The notes: a model not told the origin generated them from the letters alone. 64,000 nucleotides of DNA from Leptospirales bacterium (GCA_016788865.1 JAEUSB010000017.1:81128-145127); one strand, 5' to 3'; positions 42,994-51,565 are shown, numbered from the stretch's first letter. Numbers and translations: made by a program.

Positions 42994-44273
42994 ATCGATT
43001 TCTTAGTCTGGCAATCCTCGTTTGCCTGTTCCCTGCCGTCCTTCGCGCGGACATACTATTCCTGTCAGATCAAAAGTATGTTCGCGGCACCGTAATTTCT
43101 CAGACTCCTGATGAAATCATCTTCAAGGACGAAAGCGGCCTGGAAAAGAAATACAAAAAGAAGAACGTCCGTCGGCTAGTGTATCAGACCCTTGAAGAGC
43201 AAGAGGCTTCAGATCTGAGGCTTGAGAAGATGCGAACCCGTCAGGATCGAATCGATCAAGCGCAGCGCGAGAAACGCGAACGTCTCGACCCCAGACCAGA
43301 GCCTGTTGTTTCTGATGCATTTATTCCGACCGAAGTCCCGGGAAACAAAAACGGCCTCCGCCTCCGAACCATTGTTTCGCAGATCACAGGGACCACAGAT
43401 ATAGAAGGCAGATTGCGCGATGAACGATTCTACACTGCAGGATTCTCTGGCGCAGTAGGACTGAATGCGCCCTGGAGCAACGCAAGCGCCTGGAGTCTTC
43501 CCGTGGAGATTGAGTATTCGATTGGTCAGCTAACCATGGAGCTTGGTTACGCTTACAGTTGGAGTCAGCCGCGAAGTTTTGGTTTTGAACTGGGTGCGGG
43601 TTCGCCAGGCGCGGTTGCTTTGGGTCGCGCCGATCTGGCTCAGATTCATTTCAAATCCTGGCGACCATCGATCCTGGCAAAGTACGATTTCAATCAGGGA
43701 GAATGGTATTCATTTGGGGTCATTGGTGGTGTTCGCCAAACAAGGCGTTCGGCGGAGTTCGAGTCAGACTATTTTCCAGTTAGAGTGCTGGATATACAGG
43801 GAGCTTATCTCGGGGGAATCGGCCATTCTTTGATGTACCGGATTCGCACTCAGAGCCGGGATCTTGTACTGGGCGGTGAGTTGGTGGCGAAGCCCGGCCC
43901 TCGATCTGAACTGCAATTCCGACTGGCGCTTCATTCCGGGCAGGGCCGCTGGCGCCAGGAGCGCACGTCCGTAGATCTGCTCGCGAATGGTATGGCGTCC
44001 GGGCTAGCTCGAAATGAAGACGCACTTTACCAAACTGCCGGTACAGAGCTTCGGATTGGCTATGCGTGGTTGGTGCGCGACAACCTGCGTCTCCTGGGCA
44101 GACTAACCATTGCAGGGGCTACGACCCGCACGGGCAGGAACCTGCCCACCCGACTCGACAGTTCTAACGATGCTCCCGCTCGGTATGCGGCGGATATCTG
44201 GCTTTCCGGCCCCGGCCGCACTCAGCCGAATCAATCGATCGGGCTGGAAATTGGCAGCGAATTTCTACTGTGA
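42990..44273 (+). CDS. Probable outer-membrane beta-barrel protein
   Basis: A 427-residue exported protein. Signal peptide MNRFLSLAILVCLFPAVLRA is followed by a small domain, ILFLSDQKYVRGTVISQTPD and IIFKDESGLEKKYKKKNVRR, then a charged helix (EASDLRLEKMRTRQDRIDQA). From about residue 145 the sequence alternates hydrophobic and polar residues with turns, including many Gly and Arg/Tyr/Trp pairs, like a 12- or 14-strand barrel. I cannot name the family. Coupled to the previous gene. Confidence 0.65.
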   Translation: MNRFLSLAILVCLFPAVLRADILFLSDQKYVRGTVISQTPDEIIFKDESGLEKKYKKKNVRRLVYQTLEEQEASDLRLEKMRTRQDRIDQAQREKRERLDPRPEPVVSDAFIPTEVPGNKNGLRLRTIVSQITGTTDIEGRLRDERFYTAGFSGAVGLNAPWSNASAWSLPVEIEYSIGQLTMELGYAYSWSQPRSFGFELGAGSPGAVALGRADLAQIHFKSWRPSILAKYDFNQGEWYSFGVIGGVRQTRRSAEFESDYFPVRVLDIQGAYLGGIGHSLMYRIRTQSRDLVLGGELVAKPGPRSELQFRLALHSGQGRWRQERTSVDLLANGMASGLARNEDALYQTAGTELRIGYAWLVRDNLRLLGRLTIAGATTRTGRNLPTRLDSSNDAPARYAADIWLSGPGRTQPNQSIGLEIGSEFLL

Positions 44274-44397
44274 AATTGGGCCGCCCGTCATTGGCTCGGC
44301 CTGGTTCTTGCTTGGGCTTAGACTGGGGCCGGAGCTGGATATTTCCATGTTTTCTCATCGAAAACGGGCATTTTTCGGGATTGGCGTAAATCCCCTT

Positions 44398-44424
44398 TCA
44401 AGGAAAATTAGAAACATCCGATAC
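44398..44424 (+). promoter_or_regulatory. Possible sigma-28 (FliA-type) promoter
   Basis: TCAA (44398-44401), then 15 bases, then TCCGATAC (44417-44424) matches the sigma-28 consensus TAAA-N15-GCCGATAA at 3 of 4 and 6 of 8 positions. It lies directly before fliS. The distance to the ATG (44436) is only 11 bases, which would leave a very short leader, so this is weak evidence. Confidence 0.3.
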
Positions 44425-44435
44425 ATGAGTCAGGT

Positions 44436-44873
44436 ATGATGACAGCAAGAAAGACCTACGATGCGTACAAGGACACTGAGATTCTCACGGCCAACCAGGG
44501 GAAGCTCATTGTAATGCTCTATGAGGGAGCCATCCGTTTCCTACGGCTTGCTGTGGCCAACATGAATCCCCGTAAGTACGACACGGTGAATCACAACATC
44601 ATCCGCGCCCAGGACATTGTAACCGAGCTCATGCTTTCGTTGAACATGGCGGAAGGCGGCGAAATTGCCCAGAATCTCTTCAATTTGTATGCGTACATGA
44701 AGAAGCGTTTGCTGGAAGGCAACATCAAGAAAGACAATGAGATACTCGAAGAAGTTATAACCCTGCTCGAGCAACTGCGCGACGCATGGGACCAGGCGGC
44801 GCGGGAAACCAGTCCAGGACGTCAAAACACCGCGCCCAGAGACAAGGGTGCATCCTTCTCAATCACAGGTTGA
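44436..44873 (+). CDS. fliS: Flagellar export chaperone FliS
   Basis: A 145-residue protein. The FliS core is visible from residue 8: YDAYKDTEILTANQGKLIVM, LYEGAIRFLRLAVANM, then the four-helix-bundle segments with LLEGNIKKDNEILEEVITLL. FliS binds flagellin in the cytoplasm and delivers it to the export gate; its presence shows the organism is flagellated. ATG 44436 was chosen, with another ATG three bases on. The next gene overlaps its end by 26 bases. Confidence 0.93.
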   Translation: MMTARKTYDAYKDTEILTANQGKLIVMLYEGAIRFLRLAVANMNPRKYDTVNHNIIRAQDIVTELMLSLNMAEGGEIAQNLFNLYAYMKKRLLEGNIKKDNEILEEVITLLEQLRDAWDQAARETSPGRQNTAPRDKGASFSITG

Positions 44874-45174
44874 GCGCGAACTCAGGGTTCTGAAGTTTCG
44901 CCTCCAGAGGCAGCGCCGGTTTCTTGAGACCGGCCGCCTGGATCGATTCCTGTCCCTTTCCGAGTCACTCCGCAAGGACTTCCCCGACATAATGCAGCGA
45001 GCTTCCCGCTATGCCGATGCGGAAATACGCGTATTAGCCCTTCAGTGCAAGGAGCTATTAGACGGAATGATTCCGCGAATGGAGAAGGCACTGATAAAAA
45101 TAAGAGGGGAAGGTGTCCGCACCGAAATAGAACGGAAAATCCGTGAATTTCTCGCAAAAAAGGAAGAACCCTGA
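44848..45174 (+). CDS. Small helical protein downstream of fliS, FliT-like in position
   Basis: A 108-residue, entirely helical and highly charged protein (RELRVLKFRLQRQRRFLETG, then KALIKIRGEGVRTEIERKI). It has no signal peptide. Its place directly after and overlapping fliS, its size and its helix-rich content are like FliT-type flagellar chaperones, but there is no clear sequence motif. GTG start. The coding overlap suggests translational coupling to FliS. Confidence 0.65.
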   Translation: MHPSQSQVERELRVLKFRLQRQRRFLETGRLDRFLSLSESLRKDFPDIMQRASRYADAEIRVLALQCKELLDGMIPRMEKALIKIRGEGVRTEIERKIREFLAKKEEP

Positions 45175-45210
45175 GAGACTGGCATCGTCCATAATCTTTG
45201 CGGGGGAACC

Positions 45211-46869
45211 ATGCGCTTGAAAAAATCGCTTCTTGTACTCTTCTTGATAAGTCTGTCTCTTACGGGGGTTCAGGCTAAACGTTACGCTCTCATAATGGGG
45301 AGCAACTATACCGGGAATGCAGCCGGGATACCCCCGCTGGAACTTTGCGAAGCAGACGCGGCTCTAATGGAGCAAACACTCCGCGCGAACGGATCTTATG
45401 ACGAAGTCAAAGTACTTCTGGGGCGGATGGTCATAGCTACAAAGGTAGAGGAAGCCATGCGCCAGCTGGCCTCTAAGGTTACCTCAGCGGACACAGTTGC
45501 AATCTACTTCTCCGGCCATGGCACATATCAACGAGACGCAAGCGCTCCCAATGGACTGCGCAACTTTATTGTAATGTTCGATCGGCCGCACGTTTCAGAT
45601 CAGCAGATCAATGAATGGATGAAGGGCATCAAGACGCAGCGCATCGCGTTCATCTTTGATTGCTGCTACTCCGGTGGAATTGCGAAGAAAGGAAACAAGG
45701 GAGCCGGGGATATTCCTGTTGCCCCAGGTTCGGATGGAATTGTAATTCAGAATGGTGATGAAAACTTCTATTTCCAGAACCGCGCCATCATCGCATCGAG
45801 CGACTCAAACGAAACATCGATTGAGGTGCGGGGAACTATCAATCACGGGATCTTCACCTACTGGTTTTCGCAGGGATTATTGCCGGCTAACGGCGATCTA
45901 AATCGCGACGGAACGGTTACAGCTCTTGAAGCCTTTGAATGGTCTTCGCGGCGCGTTACGCAAAACGCCAAAGAGTATAACCACGCTCAGAATCCGCAAA
46001 TTAGCGGAAATGCAAAGGGAATCTTCCTCGCCGGAAAAATTGTTCCAGTTGCACCGGAACCAAACAAGCCAGAGCCACCAAAGCCTGATCCACAAAAGCC
46101 AGAACCGCAAAAACCGGAGCCTGAGGTTGTCGTAACACCGAACACGCCTAACGTTGAGCCAACGCCGCAGCCAAACGTGAATACAAACGGAAATGTAACC
46201 ATCGCCACGACTATCCTGAAGAGCATTCTCTCCGGGACCCAAACTCCAGATCCAATGATGACAATGCGTCGGATGCGTGGAGTGGACGGAGATCGCAAGA
46301 TCAAAGTGCGCTTTTCAGGCAAGGAATACCCCACCAATGTTGTATGGGTAGATCGCGCCGGATTGAAAGCTGCAACCGGGGAAGATATTCCGCTGGGAAC
46401 GTACACGATTGGCCGTAACGGCACGCCTACTGAAATCCAGAATCGGGTGGCACTCCTCCAGGTTACGGGTGTTCCGGCGGGAGTTCATGAAGTCCAGATT
46501 GAGGCAGACGACTATCCAATTATCAAAGAGAACATTGGTGTAGAGAACGGAGTTCCAATCAAAGAATTTATTGTCGCGTCGCTGCGCGGAACCGGAAGCA
46601 TACGGGGCAAAGTATTTCTGAAGAATGTGGAGCAACCGCTTGCCGGCCAGACTGTATGGATGCCGACAGTTGTGGGTACTAACCAGGTTCATAAGATGAA
46701 GACCATGACAGATGGCTCCTTCTGGTTTCTGAACCTTCCACCGGGCAAGTACTACACGCTCAAAGCTACGTTTGAGGAGAACCTCAAGCTTGATAACCAG
46801 AACCTGGTGGTCAAAGAAGGGGATACTACAAAGGTAGACGTGATACTGAACTCAAAAAACTTTAAATAA
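45211..46869 (+). CDS. Secreted caspase-family (C14) peptidase with EF-hand loop
   Basis: A 552-residue exported protein. Signal peptide MRLKKSLLVLFLISLSLTGV is followed by a caspase-fold domain (about 24-270): His103 in YFSGHGTYQRD and Cys152 in FIFDCCYSGG are the likely dyad. A perfect EF-hand loop, DLNRDGTVTALE (residues 229-240), lies in its C-terminal part, so calcium may regulate it. A Pro/Glu/Lys-rich linker (EPNKPEPPKPDPQKPEPQK) joins it to a C-terminal beta domain (about 450-552) like a carboxypeptidase regulatory or CNA-B domain (RGTGSIRGKVFLKNVEQPLA). Periplasmic or surface location is inferred. Confidence 0.88.
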   Translation: MRLKKSLLVLFLISLSLTGVQAKRYALIMGSNYTGNAAGIPPLELCEADAALMEQTLRANGSYDEVKVLLGRMVIATKVEEAMRQLASKVTSADTVAIYFSGHGTYQRDASAPNGLRNFIVMFDRPHVSDQQINEWMKGIKTQRIAFIFDCCYSGGIAKKGNKGAGDIPVAPGSDGIVIQNGDENFYFQNRAIIASSDSNETSIEVRGTINHGIFTYWFSQGLLPANGDLNRDGTVTALEAFEWSSRRVTQNAKEYNHAQNPQISGNAKGIFLAGKIVPVAPEPNKPEPPKPDPQKPEPQKPEPEVVVTPNTPNVEPTPQPNVNTNGNVTIATTILKSILSGTQTPDPMMTMRRMRGVDGDRKIKVRFSGKEYPTNVVWVDRAGLKAATGEDIPLGTYTIGRNGTPTEIQNRVALLQVTGVPAGVHEVQIEADDYPIIKENIGVENGVPIKEFIVASLRGTGSIRGKVFLKNVEQPLAGQTVWMPTVVGTNQVHKMKTMTDGSFWFLNLPPGKYYTLKATFEENLKLDNQNLVVKEGDTTKVDVILNSKNFK

Positions 46870-46906
46870 ATGAGTACGGGGGGAGTGATCCCCCCAATTC
46901 CTTTCT

Positions 46907-47110
46907 ATGAAGTTGATCCTGTTTGCCCTGGCCGTAACCCTCCTCTACCAGCTTGTGCGGGGCATCATGGTACGGGTGGGTCGCCCTCAAATCGAGCCTC
47001 CCGGCCAGCGGAAAACCGTGTTCAGCATTGTTCAAAAGAAGCCCGGTTGGGAAAAAGACATAACGCACCGAAGCCGAATTCTTGACGAGGATTCACACGC
47101 AGACCGATAA
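46907..47110 (+). CDS. Small single-helix membrane protein of unknown function
   Basis: A 67-residue protein: N-terminal hydrophobic segment MKLILFALAVTLLYQLVRGI, then a basic, Pro-containing cytoplasmic-type tail (RVGRPQIEPPGQRKTVFSIV). It fits the gap between the caspase-like gene and the lipoprotein gene without overlapping either, and has a plausible start. Function unknown; sequence too short to name. Confidence 0.5.
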   Translation: MKLILFALAVTLLYQLVRGIMVRVGRPQIEPPGQRKTVFSIVQKKPGWEKDITHRSRILDEDSHADR

Positions 47111-47121
47111 TTGGAGTAGGT

Positions 47122-48594
47122 ATGCAATCTTATTTCACCCGGTTATCCTCCCTTGCCTGCGTTGCCGGGCTGGTCTCCTTTATTGCCTGTACGCCGTTTC
47201 AGAGCCGCGACGACTTCCTGAGCGCGCGAAAGGAGGCGCAAAAAGGCGGAGCCGCCTGTCGCGATGTTACCGACTCCATCATCCAGAACCTGGCCAAAAT
47301 TCCACCCAATCTCAGGCAGGAAGCACTGGATGTGGTAACTTCCTGCCCGGGAAGCATCGGGGACCAGGCCGTTCTTAAGATCAGCCAGCGCGCTGAGTTC
47401 CAGGACGCGGAATCCAAGAAGAAAATCCTCAATAGACTAATGCAGTCTGACTCAAAAGAGGCGGCCGACTACGTCCTCAAAGAAATGACCGCTAATCCTG
47501 CCGTCATTGATGACTCCATGGTCAAATGGCTCCTGGAAAAGGATCCGGCCGGGGCTGCAGAGCTTTTATTGGCCCAGGTCCAGGCCAAACCTGAAATCCT
47601 GAACGATGGAATTGCCACGTATTTTGGAAAGAAGAAGTACGCCCCCGCCGTGCCCGCACTCATTGCAGGGGTTAAGGCGAATCGAAGCCCCGAGGCCTGC
47701 CTTCGCGCGCTGAGCCTGATTGGCGGCCCGGAAGCAAATCAGATAATCATCGAGACTGCAAAGGCAGACGGTCCGGGTCAGGTCCAGGCGATTCGGCTAC
47801 TGCCCGAAATAAAAGATGAGACCAGGAAAGCGGAGATTACAAAACTACTGACGGAAACATGGGATAAAGGCTCCGGCCCGGTCAGAAGCTCCGCCCTGGA
47901 GAGTCTTGCCAAATTGCGAGGGCTTGAGCCTGCGGGGCTTGAGCGTGATATGCTCTTTTCAATGAATGATGTCCAGGGAGATCTTGCGGTCAACAAGCTT
48001 TCCGATAAGAAGTCGACTAACGTTCCAACAACCTCTCGCGATCTGGTCCCTTCCACAGCCAAAGCTGATGCAAAGAAGGACGCGAAACAGGATGCAAAAG
48101 TCGATCTCAAGATTGAAGCAAAGAAGGATTCAAAAGTAGCGGATAAGAAAGACACCAGACCTGCCGATGCAGACAAGAAGGATGTAAAGCCAGCGGTTGT
48201 GCCAGAAAGGGCGCCGCTTCCCGTTGACGAAAGGGCGGGCCTCGCTTACAAGCAGCGAATCAGCGCCATCTTTGCCGATACGTTTGGTGATGGAGGCGCG
48301 GCAATTTTGAGAAGGATTCAGGATGCGCTGTACACTTATTCGGAATCAAATTCGCCGTCGGCTGAATTTGTCATTCGTGCGTATAAAAAGCGCTACGGCG
48401 GAAATGATGCCGCGGTGCGGAAGATGTTGGCTCGCGGATTGAAGCAACCGGATTGCTTGAACGCACTCCTGACTAACGTTCGCGCCGAGTATCCCTCTAA
48501 AGAAATGCAGATTTACGCTCTTTCCAGGTTGTTCGCATTGAAACGATGGCAGTCCCAGACGATTCTGGAGGTCAGCCAGGAAGTTCAGTTCTGA
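47122..48594 (+). CDS. Lipoprotein with HEAT-like repeats and a Lys/Asp-rich linker
   Basis: A 490-residue probable lipoprotein. The signal peptide MQSYFTRLSSLACVAGLVSF ends at IACTP, a spirochaete-like lipobox (about Cys24). Residues 40-270 contain helical, HEAT-like repeats (VPALIAGVKANRSPEACLRA, EIKDETRKAEITKLLTETW). A low-complexity Lys/Asp/Ala linker (KADAKKDAKQDAKVDLKIEA, about residues 315-360) precedes a helical C-terminus (ISAIFADTFGDGGAAILRRI). Stop overlaps the next start (TGATG). Confidence 0.75.
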   Translation: MQSYFTRLSSLACVAGLVSFIACTPFQSRDDFLSARKEAQKGGAACRDVTDSIIQNLAKIPPNLRQEALDVVTSCPGSIGDQAVLKISQRAEFQDAESKKKILNRLMQSDSKEAADYVLKEMTANPAVIDDSMVKWLLEKDPAGAAELLLAQVQAKPEILNDGIATYFGKKKYAPAVPALIAGVKANRSPEACLRALSLIGGPEANQIIIETAKADGPGQVQAIRLLPEIKDETRKAEITKLLTETWDKGSGPVRSSALESLAKLRGLEPAGLERDMLFSMNDVQGDLAVNKLSDKKSTNVPTTSRDLVPSTAKADAKKDAKQDAKVDLKIEAKKDSKVADKKDTRPADADKKDVKPAVVPERAPLPVDERAGLAYKQRISAIFADTFGDGGAAILRRIQDALYTYSESNSPSAEFVIRAYKKRYGGNDAAVRKMLARGLKQPDCLNALLTNVRAEYPSKEMQIYALSRLFALKRWQSQTILEVSQEVQF

Positions 48595-49154
48595 TGAAAC
48601 GTCTCATCGTGGCTCTTCGAGATTGTCGTATAACATTACTGGGGTTCCTACTGTTGTGTCAGTTGCTGATTTCAACAGCGTGCAGCCGCACAATACACGG
48701 TGAATTTGGATTTAGTCCGGTCGATCGCCGCGAATCAGAACCGCTTGAAAGAACTATCCTGCTTGAAACTGAGTTTAGACTGGGTCGCGAGAATTTGTAT
48801 TTTTACGATTATCAGACTATCTGGTGGATCTATCGCATGGAATCCGGGCCCTATTCACAGGGTGACTTCCTGGTTTCGTTGTATGAGGACAGTTTAACAC
48901 CGGAGCCCGTCGAAGTTGACATGCGTCACGTGGATGTTGAAAGGCAACACGGGGTGGGTATTATCCGCCAGCGATATGAACCGCTCAAACCCGGGGATTA
49001 CATCATTCGCATTGCGCAACACTCACATGTGGTTGACCAGGCGAATTTTCGGATCCTGCCATCAGAAGATGAATCCAACACAATTGAAGAAGGCGATTCC
49101 GCGGATTCCGGTGACGAAATTCTGCGGTATTCCCAACGTCCGGGTCGAATCTAG
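48594..49154 (+). CDS. Lipoprotein of unknown function
   Basis: A 186-residue protein with a signal peptide (MKRLIVALRDCRITLLGFLL) ending at LISTACSRT, a lipobox with the modified Cys at about residue 30. The mature region is beta-rich (LLETEFRLGRENLYFYDYQT, GDFLVSLYEDSLTPEPVEVD, LKPGDYIIRIAQHSHVV) and ends in a Ser/Asp-rich tail. ATG 48594 overlaps the upstream stop by one base. No known family. Likely a partner of the HEAT-repeat lipoprotein at the outer membrane. Confidence 0.7.
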   Translation: MKRLIVALRDCRITLLGFLLLCQLLISTACSRTIHGEFGFSPVDRRESEPLERTILLETEFRLGRENLYFYDYQTIWWIYRMESGPYSQGDFLVSLYEDSLTPEPVEVDMRHVDVERQHGVGIIRQRYEPLKPGDYIIRIAQHSHVVDQANFRILPSEDESNTIEEGDSADSGDEILRYSQRPGRI

Positions 49155-49156
49155 AT

Positions 49157-49756
49157 TTGAACTCGCTTACAGCGGAGACGTTCCTTTCACGCATCGTCAC
49201 TGCTGATACAAAACACAGGGATCCGCCCACCGATTACAAACGTGCAGCCGTGGCTATGATTCTTGCCGAAACGGCAGCTGGTGGTGATCTGGGTTCGCTG
49301 AGCGCGCTTTTCATCAAGCGCTCTGCCTACGAAAAGGATCCGTGGTCCGGGCATATGGCCTTTCCAGGAGGCGGCGTCGACCCGACCGATGCAACTCCTC
49401 TTGCTGCCGCAATCCGGGAAGCGGAAGAAGAAGTGGGCCTGGCTCTGAGCTCAGGTGACCTCGTTGGCGCAGTTCCGGAGATCCGCGCCTCTGCTCGCGG
49501 ACAGATGATGAATTTACAGGTGTACCCCTTTGTATTTTTAAAAGCCGGTGAGGTAACTCTCAAACCAAACGAAGAAGTTGCGAGTACTGTGTGGGTTCCA
49601 ATGGATCTGATTCTGGACGAGAGTCGTCACGGTAGATTTGTCAATCACTACACAGATAAAAGCGTAGAGATGTCTTGCATCGAATATCAGGGTTACAGGA
49701 TCTGGGGAATGACGTATCGAATGATTCAGAACCTAATCCACCTGGTTGCAGGCTAA
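49157..49756 (+). CDS. NUDIX hydrolase, CoA pyrophosphatase type
   Basis: A 199-residue protein. The NUDIX box is GGGVDPTDATPLAAAIREAE with EEVGL following (about residues 73-98), and the preceding FIKRSAYEKDPWSGHMAFPG block is typical of NudL/CoA pyrophosphatases, which cleave CoA to 4'-phosphopantetheine and 3',5'-ADP. TTG start two bases after the lipoprotein stop. The substrate is inferred from family likeness. Not functionally linked to the lipoproteins upstream, as far as can be seen. Confidence 0.85.
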   Translation: MNSLTAETFLSRIVTADTKHRDPPTDYKRAAVAMILAETAAGGDLGSLSALFIKRSAYEKDPWSGHMAFPGGGVDPTDATPLAAAIREAEEEVGLALSSGDLVGAVPEIRASARGQMMNLQVYPFVFLKAGEVTLKPNEEVASTVWVPMDLILDESRHGRFVNHYTDKSVEMSCIEYQGYRIWGMTYRMIQNLIHLVAG

Positions 49757-49817
49757 TCACCATGAGTGACATTCAATTGAACCTGGAAATGCAGCAACCG
49801 AATCGCCAGGAAGCATT

Positions 49818-50198
49818 ATGAAGCTGCATCATATAGCACTCGTTGCCCAGGATGTAGCAAGGGTCGCAGACTTCTACGAGCTACTGGGATTCAAGCGAAT
49901 GAATGAGCAACAGGACGACCTTGGAATTCGTTCGATCTGGCTGAAAATGGACGAGGCCATCTTGATGATTGAGCGAGCGGATATGGCTTCGGTAAAGCCA
50001 ATTGCAGGTTTCCATGATAGGGCTCCTGGGTACCATCTGATTGCTTTTAGAATCAGGCGAGACGAGAAGGACGCCTGGATGACCAAACTCTCAGCGCTTC
50101 GCATTCCGATTGTGTACTTCACCGATTACACAATGTACCTGATGGACCCGGAGCGCAATCGTATTGGACTTTCTTTCTACGGCGAAGAAGACCAGTAG
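49818..50198 (+). CDS. VOC-family (glyoxalase/bleomycin resistance-like) protein
   Basis: A 126-residue vicinal-oxygen-chelate protein. The N-terminus MKLHHIALVAQDVARVADFY carries the first metal-ligand histidine region, followed by YELLGFKRMNEQQDDLG, and the second half has FTDYTMYLMDPERNRIGLSF with a late glutamate/aspartate position. Function (glyoxalase, dioxygenase or resistance) cannot be told. A 62-base gap separates it from the NUDIX gene. Confidence 0.8.
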   Translation: MKLHHIALVAQDVARVADFYELLGFKRMNEQQDDLGIRSIWLKMDEAILMIERADMASVKPIAGFHDRAPGYHLIAFRIRRDEKDAWMTKLSALRIPIVYFTDYTMYLMDPERNRIGLSFYGEEDQ

Positions 50199-50222
50199 CA
50201 CTCGCAGATAACTTTCAGCCCG

Positions 50223-51128
50223 TCAGGATTTGCCCATGCGCTTCAATACTTCGCGCACAAGCCCGGAAAAGTCCTTCTTGATTTCGGAATAACGTTCGCT
50301 CTTCGCGGTGAAGATATTCTCGCGGCTTCCGAGCAACTCAGCCACGCCGATGCGATCTGTTATCATTGAATCAAAAAGCAAATCGCCATATCGTTCGCGC
50401 AGTTTCTGCGAATGTTCGTCGTGTTCTTTTACCATATGTCCGCCAGCCTGGCGGACTCGGTTGCGCGCTATTCCAAGGAACTCGGCCTGAGTAGTGCCAC
50501 CACGTTCGCGAACTTCTTCTTGCATGGCTTTGATATGCTGGAGGATGAACGGGATTCCGTAACAAGAAATAAAATCGGGGATGGTTGGAACGAGGAAGTA
50601 GTCACTGGCAATAATAGCATTCCGGGCAACCATATAGATGTTGGGCGGGCAGTCGCAAAGGATGAGATCGTATTTCTTGCGGACTTTTGCCAGGGCATCG
50701 CGCAGAATCAAGTAACGCTGCAGGTGATACTCTTCGGCGTTCATGAAGTTGGGCTTCTTGGCAACGAGCTTCATTTCATAGTCTGGCAAATCCAGATGGC
50801 CGGGAAGCAGATCGAGGCCGGGCAGTTGACCGGGCATGCTGTCCCAGGCGCGATCCAGGGCGTTCTCGATAATCCAATCAGGATTGCATTCCGGCGTTTC
50901 CGAGTCGTAAAACGATTGAATGAGCTCTCGAATGGAACCCTGTTTTTCGACGCGATCGGCCCAATAGTGCTCATCCACCGTAGAAAGCGACAGGCTGCAC
51001 TGTGGATCAAGGTCCACCAGGAGGACGCGCTTCTGGAAGAGCGTAACCAGGCCAACGCCCAGCTGGAGGGTAAGCGTGGTTTTGCCCACTCCTCCTTTGT
51101 AATTGATTACTGAAATAATCTCGGACAT
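50223..51128 (-). CDS. Orphan ParA-family ATPase
   Basis: A 301-residue deviant-Walker ATPase. Walker A is NYKGGVGKTTLTLQLGVG (about residues 9-26, the KGGVGKTT of ParA/Soj), followed by LLVDLDPQCSLSLS and LILCDCPPNIYMVARNAI. No ParB gene or parS-like site is nearby, so this is either a chromosomal orphan with a positioning role for some other cargo or a remnant of a mobile element. No start RBS is visible; ATG at 51128. Confidence 0.88.
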   Translation of the reverse strand: MSEIISVINYKGGVGKTTLTLQLGVGLVTLFQKRVLLVDLDPQCSLSLSTVDEHYWADRVEKQGSIRELIQSFYDSETPECNPDWIIENALDRAWDSMPGQLPGLDLLPGHLDLPDYEMKLVAKKPNFMNAEEYHLQRYLILRDALAKVRKKYDLILCDCPPNIYMVARNAIIASDYFLVPTIPDFISCYGIPFILQHIKAMQEEVRERGGTTQAEFLGIARNRVRQAGGHMVKEHDEHSQKLRERYGDLLFDSMITDRIGVAELLGSRENIFTAKSERYSEIKKDFSGLVREVLKRMGKS

Positions 51129-51565
51129 GTTTTGGCTATATTATCGGCGAAAAGGCCGGCCTAACATACGCTAAACGTGGAATTCGCGACCTCCGGTAGG
51201 TCTCTAGAGTAGCCTTCCAGGCCGCCCTGACCTCAATTTCTCAGTCCAACCCGGGGCCAGGAATTGAAAAGGCTTTCCCTCGTGCTTCGAATGGCCACCG
51301 GGAGAGCCGTCCCTTCAAAGCGGGACCGAGCCGGACTTTCGCATTACCGCTCCTCCGGTTTCTGTTCGCAGGCCGCGTAGGCGCAGAGTGTCAATTTTGC
51401 GTGTAACGATTTTGACATTGGCGGAGAGTGCGAATCGATCACCGCATGAGGCGAGTCGGAAATTGCGCGAACGAGGTTGACTGGATTGAATCTGCGTGCC
51501 TTTGCTCCCCGATCATGCGAAGGCATGATTTTCCAAATAGAAAGTCACAACCTGGGAGAAGTTTG
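51129..51565. other. 437-base intergenic region
   Basis: Between the divergent ParA gene and the lipoprotein gene. It contains several short hairpins (GGCCGGCC palindrome at about 51156, GTCCC..GGGAC at about 51309-51325) and no open frame I trust. I found no tRNA, SRP, RNase P or tmRNA signature. A TTGACA (about 51412) has no matching -10. Confidence 0.45.

Noticed and set aside
46870..47085. Competing plus-strand frame overlapping the small membrane protein gene
   Set aside because: It is Pro- and Gly-rich with no hydrophobic segment or recognisable motif, whereas the overlapping frame at 46907 has a clear membrane helix.
51129..51380. Minus strand contains GCGAAAGTCCGGCTC and ACAGAAACC, recalling RNase P RNA signatures
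   Set aside because: The order and spacing are wrong (the ACAGAAA-like element comes just before the AAGTCC-like element), and the flanking helices of RNase P RNA are missing.
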